In this document: positions 6,684 through 13,722 of the stretch, one piece after another
Layout of the letters: each line of letters starts with the position of its first letter
Position numbering within the stretch: the stretch's first letter is position 1
Virus record (IMG/VR): IMGVR_UViG_3300007539_000184
Span: 1-25,540 of that record
Direction: 5' to 3' (one strand)
DNA from: a virus
DNA length: 25,540 nucleotides
Translations under genes and position numbers: made by a program
Notes under the pieces: model-generated
Database searches by the model: none
The model's input: only the letters and a program-made list of their open reading frames with translations
What the model was told of the DNA's origin: nothing

Positions 6684-6889
6684 GCAAGTTTATACTTTTA
6701 ACGAGATACGACGACCGCAAAACAATACTAGTAAATTTAGACAACGTGTTATACATGGAGCCAATGCATATTAAACGGAGCAATGGCAACGAGAGCTACG
6801 CTACTAGAATCTTTTTTGGCCATGGTGCAGATGATTACCAATCGGTGGCGGGGCCAATGAAAACAATCGTATCGCTTTTAGACCTATAG
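6680..6889 (+). CDS. Small protein, weakly FlbD-like
   Basis: A 69-aa protein starting MSKFILLTRYDDRKTILVNLDNVLYMEP. The order I-x-LTR, a short turn, ILVN, an acidic V-L-Y-M-E-P strand, then a second strand and a C-terminal helix resembles the small FlbD-like fold, which is also seen in phage proteins of unknown role. GGGGG precedes the ATG, and it overlaps the previous gene by 4 bases. The similarity is weak and only pattern-based. Confidence 0.5.
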   Translation: MSKFILLTRYDDRKTILVNLDNVLYMEPMHIKRSNGNESYATRIFFGHGADDYQSVAGPMKTIVSLLDL

Positions 6890-8425
6890 ATGAGAATTTT
6901 AGATAACAAAGCCATACTACTTAAACTGCGTAACCCTAAGCAAGTCACCGAGGTTATACCTAGGAGTAAGGAAGTCGCCCCTAACACAGTAGCGGTTAGT
7001 TGGGGACTAGACGAGGCCAAGGCTTTACGTAACATGAAGATCAACGCGCCATCACCTATTGAGGGTAGGTATGAGTGGACAGGTAAGTACGAACCGTTTG
7101 ACCACCAGAAGAAGACAGCAGGGTTCTTGACTATGAACCGCCGTGCGTTCTGTTTCAATGAGCAGGGCACAGGTAAGACAGCCAGCGCAATATGGGCGGC
7201 TGACTACTTGATGAGACAAGGCAAGATCAACCGCGTGTTGGTTATATGCCCACTGTCAATCATGGATAGCGCGTGGCGTGCTGACTTGTTTACCTTTGCT
7301 ATGCACCGAACAGTTGACGTGGCGCATGGTGCGAAAGCAAAACGCCGAAAGATAATCGAGGGTGGCGCTGAGTTCGTTATCATTAACTACGATGGTGTGA
7401 AGATAGTACAAGACGTCATAGCTGATGGGGGCTTCGACTGCATTATTATAGATGAGGCTACTCACTACAAGAATGTGCAGACCGACCGTTGGAAAACTCT
7501 AAACAGGGTAGTTAAACCAGACACGTGGCTGTGGCTGATGACGGGTACGCCCGCCGCACAAAGCCCAGTAGATGCGTATGGCCTAGCTAAACTTGTTAAC
7601 CCCAAAGCAGTACCTAAGTTCTTTAGTGCGTTCCGAGATCAAGTATTGGTTCGCGTTACGCAATTCAAGTGGGCACCGAAAGAGTCAGCTACTGATACAG
7701 TATTCAACGCACTACAACCTGCGATACGGTTTACCAAGGAGGAATGCCTAGACCTACCGCCGATGGTATACGTTAAGCGTGAGGTCGAGTTAACAAGTCA
7801 GCAGAAGAAGTATTACAAGGCTTTGAAGGATCAGCTCGTTATGCGCGTGGCAGGCGAGCAAGTTACCGCAGTAAACGCAGCGGTTACCATGAACAAGCTA
7901 CTACAGATAAGCGCAGGCGCAGTGTACACCGATGACAAAGAGACATTAGAGTTTGATATTAAGAACCGATACAAAGTACTGCGTGAAGTCATTGATGAGT
8001 CGAGTAAGAAAATACTCGTGTTTGTACCGTTCAAACATGTCATTGACATACTCACAGACAAGCTACGTGATGACGGTATAGCCACTGAGGTTATACGTGG
8101 GGATGTACCAGCTAGTAAACGTACTGAGATATTCAAACGGTTTCAAGAGACCGACGACCCCAAGGTGTTAGTCATACAACCGCAGTCCGCTGCACACGGT
8201 GTGACCCTGACCGCTGCAAACACTGTCGTATGGTGGGGGCCAACTTCTTCACTGGAAACATACGCCCAAGCCAACGCACGTGTACACAGAGCAGGACAAG
8301 ACCACAAATGTACCGTCGTCCAGTTACAAGGTTCTGCCGTAGAAAAACGTGTGTACTCACTATTAGATAATAGAATAGACGTACACACAAAAATGATCGA
8401 TCTTTACAACGAACTACTTGACTAG
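6890..8425 (+). CDS. SNF2/RapA-type superfamily 2 helicase
   Basis: A 511-aa DNA-dependent ATPase of the SNF2 group. Lobe 1 has FDHQKKTAGF (Q-type motif, Gln73), the Walker A NEQGTGKT (about 90-97), the DEAT box (188-191) and MTGTPA (217-222). Lobe 2 has the HRAGQ of motif VI at 466-470, preceded by YAQANAR. Both lobes are complete and the length suits the minimal phage form. These proteins translocate on DNA and are thought to remodel DNA-protein complexes or assist replication and recombination. The ATG directly follows the previous stop and has no strong ribosome site, so translation probably depends on coupling. The end of the gene carries the -35 element of the next promoter. Confidence 0.93.
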   Translation: MRILDNKAILLKLRNPKQVTEVIPRSKEVAPNTVAVSWGLDEAKALRNMKINAPSPIEGRYEWTGKYEPFDHQKKTAGFLTMNRRAFCFNEQGTGKTASAIWAADYLMRQGKINRVLVICPLSIMDSAWRADLFTFAMHRTVDVAHGAKAKRRKIIEGGAEFVIINYDGVKIVQDVIADGGFDCIIIDEATHYKNVQTDRWKTLNRVVKPDTWLWLMTGTPAAQSPVDAYGLAKLVNPKAVPKFFSAFRDQVLVRVTQFKWAPKESATDTVFNALQPAIRFTKEECLDLPPMVYVKREVELTSQQKKYYKALKDQLVMRVAGEQVTAVNAAVTMNKLLQISAGAVYTDDKETLEFDIKNRYKVLREVIDESSKKILVFVPFKHVIDILTDKLRDDGIATEVIRGDVPASKRTEIFKRFQETDDPKVLVIQPQSAAHGVTLTAANTVVWWGPTSSLETYAQANARVHRAGQDHKCTVVQLQGSAVEKRVYSLLDNRIDVHTKMIDLYNELLD

Positions 8426-8446
8426 GGCATTACATACCACTATATT
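8418..8446 (+). promoter_or_regulatory. Sigma70 promoter of the SSB operon
   Basis: The -35 TTGACT (8418-8423, 5 of 6 consensus bases) and -10 TATATT (8441-8446, 5 of 6) are separated by exactly 17 bases. This is the largest gap in the first 10 kb of the plus-strand block, 47 bases. Transcription would start near 8453, giving a leader of about 20 bases that contains little except the hairpin at 8457-8473. The -35 overlaps the helicase stop codon. Confidence 0.75.
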
Positions 8447-8456
8447 ACTCGTCCAC

Positions 8457-8473
8457 TAACTAGGAGGTAGTTA
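8457..8473 (+). promoter_or_regulatory. Shine-Dalgarno hairpin, candidate CsrA-binding site
   Basis: TAACTA (8457-8462) and TAGTTA (8468-8473) form a perfect 6-bp stem with the 5-base loop GGAGG, the ribosome site of the gene at 8473. The stem ends on the A of the start codon. The stretch ACTAGGAGGT (8459-8468) agrees with the CsrA consensus ACANGGANGU at 7 of 8 fixed positions. With a start near 8453 the hairpin would sit at the extreme 5' end of the mRNA. The structure is seen directly; the CsrA link is inference. Confidence 0.65.
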
Positions 8474-8868
8474 TGTCAGAACCATTAGACGTGGCCAAGA
8501 TGGTACGGGTGTACCAGAAGATACGTAGCAAGCGGTCAGAGTTGTCGGCCAACTTCAAAGAAGAAGACAAAGCATTGTCTGAGAAGTTAGACGCAGTGAA
8601 AGCCGCACTACTTAAATATTGTGATGAGCAAGGTGTTGAAAGTGTACGTACCGCCGAGGGCTTGTTCTACCGTAGCACTAAGACACGGTACTGGACTAGC
8701 GATTGGGAGTCCATGCACAAGTTTATATTAGAAGAGGGAGTGCCGGAGCTGTTAGACAAACGTGTTAACCAAACTAACATGCGCCAGTACTTAGAAGAAA
8801 ATCCCGATGTAGTTCCTATGGGGCTTAACGTGGATTCAGAATACACATTATCAGTGAGGAAAAAGTAA
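8473..8868 (+). CDS. Hypothetical coiled-coil protein, first gene of the SSB operon
   Basis: A 131-aa protein. The first 50 residues (MVRVYQKIRSKRSELSANF and onward) are helical and heptad-like; the rest contains TKTRYWTSDWESMHKF and ends with NVDSEYTLSVRKK. The pattern KTRYWTSDW...NPD.VP.GLNVDSEY is familiar to me from phage replication regions, but I know no proven function. It is the first gene behind the sigma70 promoter at 8418, with its ribosome site shown in a hairpin loop. The stop overlaps the next start (TAATG). Co-transcription with the single-stranded DNA-binding protein suggests a replication or recombination role. Confidence 0.7.
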   Translation: MSEPLDVAKMVRVYQKIRSKRSELSANFKEEDKALSEKLDAVKAALLKYCDEQGVESVRTAEGLFYRSTKTRYWTSDWESMHKFILEEGVPELLDKRVNQTNMRQYLEENPDVVPMGLNVDSEYTLSVRKK

Positions 8869-9104
8869 TGGAACAACTAGCAACAATAGAAGAGTTAGCC
8901 AAACACTTTAGGGTGTCTGTGTCTACTGTTCGAGCGTGGCTACGCAATGGCCACATACCTGAGCACACCTACGTAAGTGTAGGCCATACCTATAGGTTTA
9001 AGATACCTTTAGTTGAAGACGCTATGCTAAGCCGAACCTCTACCGATGACTGGAAAGGTAACACGCTTGCGCACTTAGGGCTTAGCGTGGATGAGGACGC
9101 TTAG
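8868..9104 (+). CDS. Helix-turn-helix DNA-binding protein (MerR/HTH_17-like)
   Basis: A 78-aa protein. Residues 5-30 (TIEELAKHFRVSVSTVRAWL) form the helix-turn-helix of the MerR/excisionase-like HTH_17 group, and NGHIPEHTYVSVGHTYRF continues with the usual wing. It could be a transcription regulator, for example of the promoter at 8418, or an excisionase, but no integrase is present in the window, so excisionase is not favoured. TAATG coupling links it to the gene before. The tail after residue 55 is acidic and probably flexible. Confidence 0.75.
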   Translation: MEQLATIEELAKHFRVSVSTVRAWLRNGHIPEHTYVSVGHTYRFKIPLVEDAMLSRTSTDDWKGNTLAHLGLSVDEDA

Positions 9105-9758
9105 ATGCGCCGAATCAGCTTGCGGGGTGGGAACTTTATGGGGCAACCGTTTGCTTATGACAACAGTATGGAGGTTGTTTTACTAGACGCGGCACCCGTA
9201 TCACGTTCATACTACGCCGCAGATTTCGACCCTAGTAAAACTGTAGCACCAACGTGTTGGTCGTCTACAACACAAACACCTGACGCGGACGTGCCAGAAG
9301 AACAGGTACAGAGTCGTCGGTGTATGGACTGCAAGCAAAATGTACGCGGTTCATCTGGAAGTAATGGTAGGGCTTGTAGGTTTTCTCAACGATTAGCAGT
9401 AGCACCGGCTGAAAAGTTAGATGAAGTTTATCAAATTCAGTTGCCAGCCACTTCTATTTTTGGTAAAACTGTAAAGGGCAACATGCCAATGCAAGAATAC
9501 GTTCGTTTGTTATCACAAAATAATACGCAAGCAGCGTCTATCGTTACCAAAATGTACTTCGATGAGTACAGCGCCGTACCAAAACTTTACTTCAAGCCAG
9601 TCCGTTCCTTGGGCAAGCAAGAGGTAGACGTAGTAAGTCAGACTAAGAATCACCCTGACACGAAAGAAGCAATAACTTTGCTCGTTATCGAGCAGAGCGT
9701 AGGATCGTCACCCTTTGGAATTACCGATGGGTACGAACATAACCCAAACCATTCTTAG
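9105..9758 (+). CDS. Four-cysteine protein next to the SSB gene, unknown function
   Basis: A 217-aa protein. Four cysteines suggest a zinc site: C51 in TCWSS, C73 and C76 in RRCMDCKQN, and C91 in RACRF. The CWSS...C.DC..N..GS....AC pattern is one I associate with phage proteins beside single-stranded DNA-binding genes; the function is not known to me. The ATG at 9105 directly follows the previous stop with GAGGA seven bases ahead; a second ATG at 9138 (MGQPFAYDN), behind GGGTGGG, is an equally real alternative. Its stop codon (9756-9758) falls inside the hairpin that covers the next ribosome site, so a ribosome finishing here would open that hairpin. Confidence 0.7.
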   Translation: MRRISLRGGNFMGQPFAYDNSMEVVLLDAAPVSRSYYAADFDPSKTVAPTCWSSTTQTPDADVPEEQVQSRRCMDCKQNVRGSSGSNGRACRFSQRLAVAPAEKLDEVYQIQLPATSIFGKTVKGNMPMQEYVRLLSQNNTQAASIVTKMYFDEYSAVPKLYFKPVRSLGKQEVDVVSQTKNHPDTKEAITLLVIEQSVGSSPFGITDGYEHNPNHS

Positions 9759-9765
9759 GAGAATG
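9750..9765 (+). promoter_or_regulatory. Hairpin over the SSB Shine-Dalgarno
   Basis: CATTC (9750-9754) and GAATG (9761-9765) pair around the loop TTAGGA; one further T-A pair is possible, giving 6 bp with loop TAGG. The AGGAG ribosome site of the gene at 9769 and the upstream stop codon both lie in it. This offers translational control by coupling, by CsrA (GGA in a loop) or by the SSB itself. Confidence 0.5.
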
Positions 9766-9768
9766 AGC

Positions 9769-10491
9769 ATGTACTTAGTAAATAATGTAGAAGCACTATA
9801 CCCACGTATCAACCAGACGTATCGTTTTGACAATGCCGAGAACCGTTCGGTATCTTGTGACCCGAAAGAAGATGGCGCGTCATACGAGATGTCATTCCGT
9901 ATGAACAAAGACCAAGCCAAGGCGTTGTTCCTTGAAATGTCTAAAGCGTACCAAGAAAAGAAAGAAGCCAAGTGGCCTGCCAAGTTAGAGATGCCATTCG
10001 TTAAAGACGACGATGGTTTCTACGTAGGCAAAGCTAAATTGAAAGGCGCGTACGGCGCAGAGTTGACTAACAAGCCTATGCAATGTGACGCTAAGGGTAC
10101 TGAGTTACCAGAAGACTTTAGGTTGACTACAGGCAGTACGGTTAACGTAGCAGTTGTATTCGTACCGTATAACATGCGTGACCACGGCGTATCACTACGC
10201 TTGAAAGCTGTACAGGTTATCAAGTATGTAGAGATGCAGAAGTCTAACCCATTCGGTGCAGTTGAGGGCTTCACTATGGGTGGTGACGATAACCCGTTCG
10301 CCCCAGCAGCAGAGGCAGTTAGCCAAGAGTCTATGGAAGAAATAACCGCTGATGTGTTTGGCGACGACAAACCTTCGCCTAATGAGCCAGAACCTACGCC
10401 GAAAAAAGTAGTTAAGAAGAAAGCTAGCCCAACCCCAAAGGCCAAAGACGAAGACCTTAGTTCTATCATTGATGATTGGGACGACGAATAA
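9769..10491 (+). CDS. Single-stranded DNA-binding protein, T7 gp2.5-like
   Basis: A 240-aa protein. The start MYLVNNVEALYPRI at 9769 is chosen because AGGAG lies seven bases ahead; ATGs at 9715 and 9763 would place it wrongly. Residues 1-165 are beta-rich with a typical HGVSLRLKAVQVIKYVE strand, as in phage OB-fold SSBs. A proline/lysine-rich linker (PTPKKVVKKKASPTPK) follows, and the protein ends in an acidic tail DDWDDE with an aromatic residue, the hallmark used by gp2.5-type and bacterial SSBs to contact polymerase and helicase. It should coat single-stranded DNA at the fork with the PolA-type polymerase and primase-helicase of this block. An intrinsic terminator follows its stop, so it is probably the last and most abundant product of the 8418 transcript. 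Confidence 0.82.
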   Translation: MYLVNNVEALYPRINQTYRFDNAENRSVSCDPKEDGASYEMSFRMNKDQAKALFLEMSKAYQEKKEAKWPAKLEMPFVKDDDGFYVGKAKLKGAYGAELTNKPMQCDAKGTELPEDFRLTTGSTVNVAVVFVPYNMRDHGVSLRLKAVQVIKYVEMQKSNPFGAVEGFTMGGDDNPFAPAAEAVSQESMEEITADVFGDDKPSPNEPEPTPKKVVKKKASPTPKAKDEDLSSIIDDWDDE

Positions 10492-10514
10492 CCTTTAGCC
10501 GTTTGTTAACTTGA

Positions 10515-10553
10515 CTACAGGGTGGCTTACACTAGCGCCTTGTAGTATTTTTT
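10515..10553 (+). terminator. Intrinsic terminator after the SSB gene
   Basis: CTACAGGGTG (10515-10524) pairs with CGCCTTGTAG (10536-10545) through ten positions with two G-U pairs, closing an 11-base loop. It is followed by TATTTTTT. The structure lies in the 77-base gap between the SSB and primase genes, directly before the primase ribosome site, so it would separate SSB expression from primase expression, probably with some readthrough. Confidence 0.75.
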
Positions 10554-10568
10554 CGGTTGGGGGGTTAT

Positions 10569-13409
10569 ATGAATGCGAGTGAATTTTTAGAAAAGGTATT
10601 AGCGGAGGGGAACTTCTACTGTCTATTGGCTTTACGCAATGGTGGCAAACAGTGGGAAGACCGCAAACAGATATTCTTCAAAGATAAAGAATCCTTGGTA
10701 GCCAGCGCTACCGACTACGATGCTGATGGGTGGGATACGTTCTACGCGCTAGGATCGTTTGCCGGTAAAGGCTCACGCAGTGCAGACCTAGTAGAGAATG
10801 TGCAAGCGTTCTTTCTTGATCTGGACATAGGGGATGACGTTAAGAAGTACGCTACTAGGCCAGAAGCTATGGCCGCGTTAAAGACTTTCTGTAAAGAAGT
10901 TTCTCTACCAAAACCTATTATAGTGGACTCTGGTTACGGCTTACATGTGTACTGGCCATTGTCTGAGCCTGTGCCTGTACGTAAGTGGCAAGTAGTTGCG
11001 GCTAAGTTCAAGGGACTGGTATCAAGTATGGGGCTACGCGCTGATTCAGCGGTAACATCTGACGCAGCTAGAGTTTTACGCATACCATCCATGCACAATT
11101 GGAAAGGCGGTTCCAAGGTACAGGTCAACGTGTTGTGCGATAGCGATCCTGTATCAGTAGAAGACTTCGCCAAAGTAATCGGTATGGCGAGCATTGTAGT
11201 GCCTGCCGAAGACGATGGGACAATCAGTTTGTTCACTGAGGCTATGAGACGTAACAACGAGAATAGCTTTAAAGACATCATGATGAAAACAAAATCGGGT
11301 CGGGGTTGTGAGCAGCTAAAGATCATCGCTACCGATCAAGACAGCACTAGCGAACCTATGTGGCGAGCGGGCTTGTCTATCGCTAAGTTCTGCAACGATG
11401 GCGAGATAGCAGCGCACAAAATATCTAAAGGGCACGAGGGGTATAGTCCAGACCTCACGCAAGCCAAGTTCGACCTTATTAAAGGGCCGTACACTTGTAC
11501 TACGTTCGACGAGAACAACGCGGGCGTATGCCCTGACTGTCCCAACTGGGGCAAGATAAAATCACCAGTAGTACTAGGTAAGAAGTTTAAAGAAGCCACA
11601 GAAGAAGAGGTGGTGTACGCACCAGCTACAGAATTACCCAACGCACCTGTACTAGAATACGTTATACCGACATACCCAAAGCCTTACTTCCGTGGGGCGA
11701 ACGGTGGCGTCTACATGCGTCTTAAAAATGCTGACGGTGACGTAGATGAGAAGACCATATACCACAACGACCTGTACGTTGTTCGCAGGTTAAAGGATGT
11801 AGAGTTAGGCGAGGCCATTGTAATGCGCTTACACCTACCTATGGATGGGGTATCAGAATTTACCGTGCCGCTCACTTCGGTGACGTCAAGAGAAGAGTTT
11901 AGAAAGCAAATGTCTATGCGAGGAGTCGCAGTAACTAAGGTGGAGGAACTCATGCAATACACGACAACGTGGATAAATGAACTACAGAACGCAAGCGCAG
12001 CCGATGAAGCGCACCGGCAGTTTGGTTGGACAAACAAGAAGATGGATAAGTTTATCTTGGGTAACCAAGAGATACACGCCGACAAGGTGAAGTTTAACCC
12101 ACCATCATCGCAGACCGCAGGTTTGTTCCCAGCGTTCGAGCCTAAAGGCGACCTACAGGGCTGGATAGATACGGTTAACTTTTATAACCGTGATGGTATG
12201 GAGTTACACCAATACATACTAGGTACAGGGTTCGGCTCGGTACTTATGCCATTCTCGTCGCTGCATTGCGCCGCCATGCACATACACAGTAAAGAGTCTG
12301 GGCTAGGTAAGACAACCGCTATGATTGCGGGGGCATCTATATGGGGGAACCCAGAAGAGTTGCTAATCCAAGAGCGGGACACTTACGCCACCAAAATGAA
12401 CAGAGGAGAGATGTACCATAACTTACCCTTGTACATGGATGAGTTAACTAACTCACACGGTACGGAGTTGTCAGACCTAGCATATCAATTAACGTCGGGC
12501 AGGCAGCGTGGGCGTATGACTAGCGGGGCTAACCAAGAACGCCACAGAGGTGAGGCTTGGCAGTTACTCGCGGTTACTACGGGGAACACTAGCCTTATCG
12601 AGCGTATCAGTATGATAAAGAATATGCCGAAAGCTGAGGCACAGAGGGTGCTCGAATGCCACGTCAAGAAAGTACACTTTAGTACCAAGGAAGAAACGGA
12701 TGTATTTAGTAAGTCATTAACGGAACACTACGGGTGGGCGGGCGTACCGTTTGTACAGTACGTAATGAACAACGTAGAAGAAGTTAAGCAGATATGCGCG
12801 GATATGCAGGCTCGTGTAGATAGGCTAGCAGGGCTAACAGCGGAAAACCGATTCTGGTCGGTACATGCCGCTATGACTCTAGCAGGGTTGCATATATCAA
12901 ATAATTTAAAGCTGACTAGCTTCGATCTACCATCGGTAGAGAAGTGGATAATAAACCAGCTACGGGTAAACAAAGCAACGGTGGAAGATATGTCTGTATC
13001 TATAGAACAAATGTTAAACGATTACATGAGTGAGCACTTCAACAGCATGATTTGGATTAAGAGTACTGCCAGATCAGGTGGGGAACAAAATAACGGATTA
13101 GATTCCCTAGTTATTCCTGACATGATGCCACGTGCTAACAAGTTGGTTGGTAGGTACGAGACTGACTTGAAGCGGGCATACCTATTACCTAAACCATTAA
13201 AGGAATGGTGTGGTAAGCAACAAATAAACTACACGCAGTTAGTGCAGGACTTGAAAGACAAGTTAGGCGCTAAGAAGAAAAAGGTACGCATTACGAAAGG
13301 TACGCAGATGCAGCTACCACCGGCAGATTGTATCATTGTCGATTGTGACGCTAGTGTACCTGAAGAGGTTATGCTTAGTGAATTACATCCTGCGAACGTA
13401 CGATCTTAA
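10569..13409 (+). CDS. Primase-helicase fusion: AEP primase plus DUF927-like ATPase
   Basis: A 946-aa protein from the ATG at 10569 (GGGGGG ribosome site); a TTG at 10557 would add four residues. The N-terminal part is an archaeo-eukaryotic-type primase (AEP): FFLDLD with Asp84 and Asp86, SGYGLHVYW (about 121-129) and the VLRIPSMHNWKG region near 170. A linker carries MWRAGLSIAKF and a cysteine group (C310, C321, C324), possibly zinc-binding. The C-terminal half is a DUF927-like superfamily 3/AAA-type ATPase with Walker A SKESGLGKTT (574-583), Walker B LYMDEL (621-626) and a TTGN sensor near 670. It should make primers and unwind DNA, serving the PolA-type polymerase; no DnaB or T7 gp4-type helicase is seen in the window. 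It lies after the SSB terminator, which may keep its level low. Confidence 0.9.
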   Translation: MNASEFLEKVLAEGNFYCLLALRNGGKQWEDRKQIFFKDKESLVASATDYDADGWDTFYALGSFAGKGSRSADLVENVQAFFLDLDIGDDVKKYATRPEAMAALKTFCKEVSLPKPIIVDSGYGLHVYWPLSEPVPVRKWQVVAAKFKGLVSSMGLRADSAVTSDAARVLRIPSMHNWKGGSKVQVNVLCDSDPVSVEDFAKVIGMASIVVPAEDDGTISLFTEAMRRNNENSFKDIMMKTKSGRGCEQLKIIATDQDSTSEPMWRAGLSIAKFCNDGEIAAHKISKGHEGYSPDLTQAKFDLIKGPYTCTTFDENNAGVCPDCPNWGKIKSPVVLGKKFKEATEEEVVYAPATELPNAPVLEYVIPTYPKPYFRGANGGVYMRLKNADGDVDEKTIYHNDLYVVRRLKDVELGEAIVMRLHLPMDGVSEFTVPLTSVTSREEFRKQMSMRGVAVTKVEELMQYTTTWINELQNASAADEAHRQFGWTNKKMDKFILGNQEIHADKVKFNPPSSQTAGLFPAFEPKGDLQGWIDTVNFYNRDGMELHQYILGTGFGSVLMPFSSLHCAAMHIHSKESGLGKTTAMIAGASIWGNPEELLIQERDTYATKMNRGEMYHNLPLYMDELTNSHGTELSDLAYQLTSGRQRGRMTSGANQERHRGEAWQLLAVTTGNTSLIERISMIKNMPKAEAQRVLECHVKKVHFSTKEETDVFSKSLTEHYGWAGVPFVQYVMNNVEEVKQICADMQARVDRLAGLTAENRFWSVHAAMTLAGLHISNNLKLTSFDLPSVEKWIINQLRVNKATVEDMSVSIEQMLNDYMSEHFNSMIWIKSTARSGGEQNNGLDSLVIPDMMPRANKLVGRYETDLKRAYLLPKPLKEWCGKQQINYTQLVQDLKDKLGAKKKKVRITKGTQMQLPPADCIIVDCDASVPEEVMLSELHPANVRS

Positions 13410-13425
13410 CCCTGACGGGGTAAAG

Positions 13426-13602
13426 GTGGAGGTAAACTGGGATGCCTTTGTAATAGGTTCATCCTTGTTTATCCCCTGTATAAATACTGTACTAGCTAAG
13501 CGCCAACTGGCTACATACACGCATAGTAAAGGGTGGTCTACTACCACCAAAACCCGCGAAGAAAGCGGCCTTTTAGGGGTTCGCATTTGGCGGACTTTAT
13601 GA
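13426..13602 (+). CDS. Small phage protein (58 aa), last gene of the replication block
   Basis: From a GTG at 13426 (after GGGGT) it reads M-E-V-N-WDAFVIGSSLFIPCIN and ends ESGLLGVRIWRTL. An alternative GTG at 13378, behind AGAGG and overlapping the primase, gives 74 aa. The GSS.FIPC.N opening and G-x-RIWR ending give a compact alpha/beta look that I associate with small phage proteins of unknown role; this supports it as a real gene rather than a chance frame. It stops 6 bases before the decamer repeats. Confidence 0.55.
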   Translation: MEVNWDAFVIGSSLFIPCINTVLAKRQLATYTHSKGWSTTTKTREESGLLGVRIWRTL

Positions 13603-13607
13603 TACAT

Positions 13608-13659
13608 TGGCGTTGATTTTGGTGTTCACTGGCGTTCATTGGCGTTCACTGGAGTCCAG
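13608..13659. repeat. Iteron-like decamer repeats at the convergent junction
   Basis: Five related 10-base units: TGGCGTTGAT (13608-13617), two extra bases, then TGGTGTTCAC, TGGCGTTCAT, TGGCGTTCAC and TGGAGTCCAG without gaps to 13659. The last is half of a palindrome CTGGAGTCCAG (13649-13659). The 10-base period places each copy on the same face of the helix, as in initiator- or repressor-binding arrays. The role is unknown. Confidence 0.65.
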
Positions 13660-13681
13660 AATCATTCTCCTAGAAAGTACT

Positions 13682-13720
13682 CTACGTTACATCAGCCCCC
13701 CCTCCACTGATGTAACGTAG
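13682..13720. terminator. Bidirectional intrinsic terminator between convergent blocks
   Basis: CTACGTTACATCAG (13682-13695) and CTGATGTAACGTAG (13707-13720) form a perfect 14-bp stem with an 11-base C-rich loop. On the plus strand TTTT follows; on the minus strand the tract is weaker (AGTACTTTCT). It stands two bases beyond the stop of the 2186-aa gene and about 80 bases after the last plus-strand gene, the right place to end both transcripts. Confidence 0.88.
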
Positions 13721-13722
13721 TT

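Noticed and set aside
8868-9104. Excisionase
   Set aside because: The HTH_17-type fold would fit, but no integrase or attachment site is seen, and the gene sits inside the SSB operon.
10020-10469. A 149-residue open frame on the minus strand
   Set aside because: It is antisense to the SSB gene, whose frame has clear protein features. The antisense frame shows no domain and no ribosome site.
10511-10539. TTGACT as a -35 element before the primase
   Set aside because: At 16-18 bases downstream the sequence is TAGCGC/AGCGCC, unlike a -10, and the same bases form the terminator stem.
13603-13722. Attachment site or tRNA end at the junction
   Set aside because: The CTGGAGTCCAG palindrome recalls a T-arm, but no acceptor stem, anticodon arm or CCA end can be drawn.
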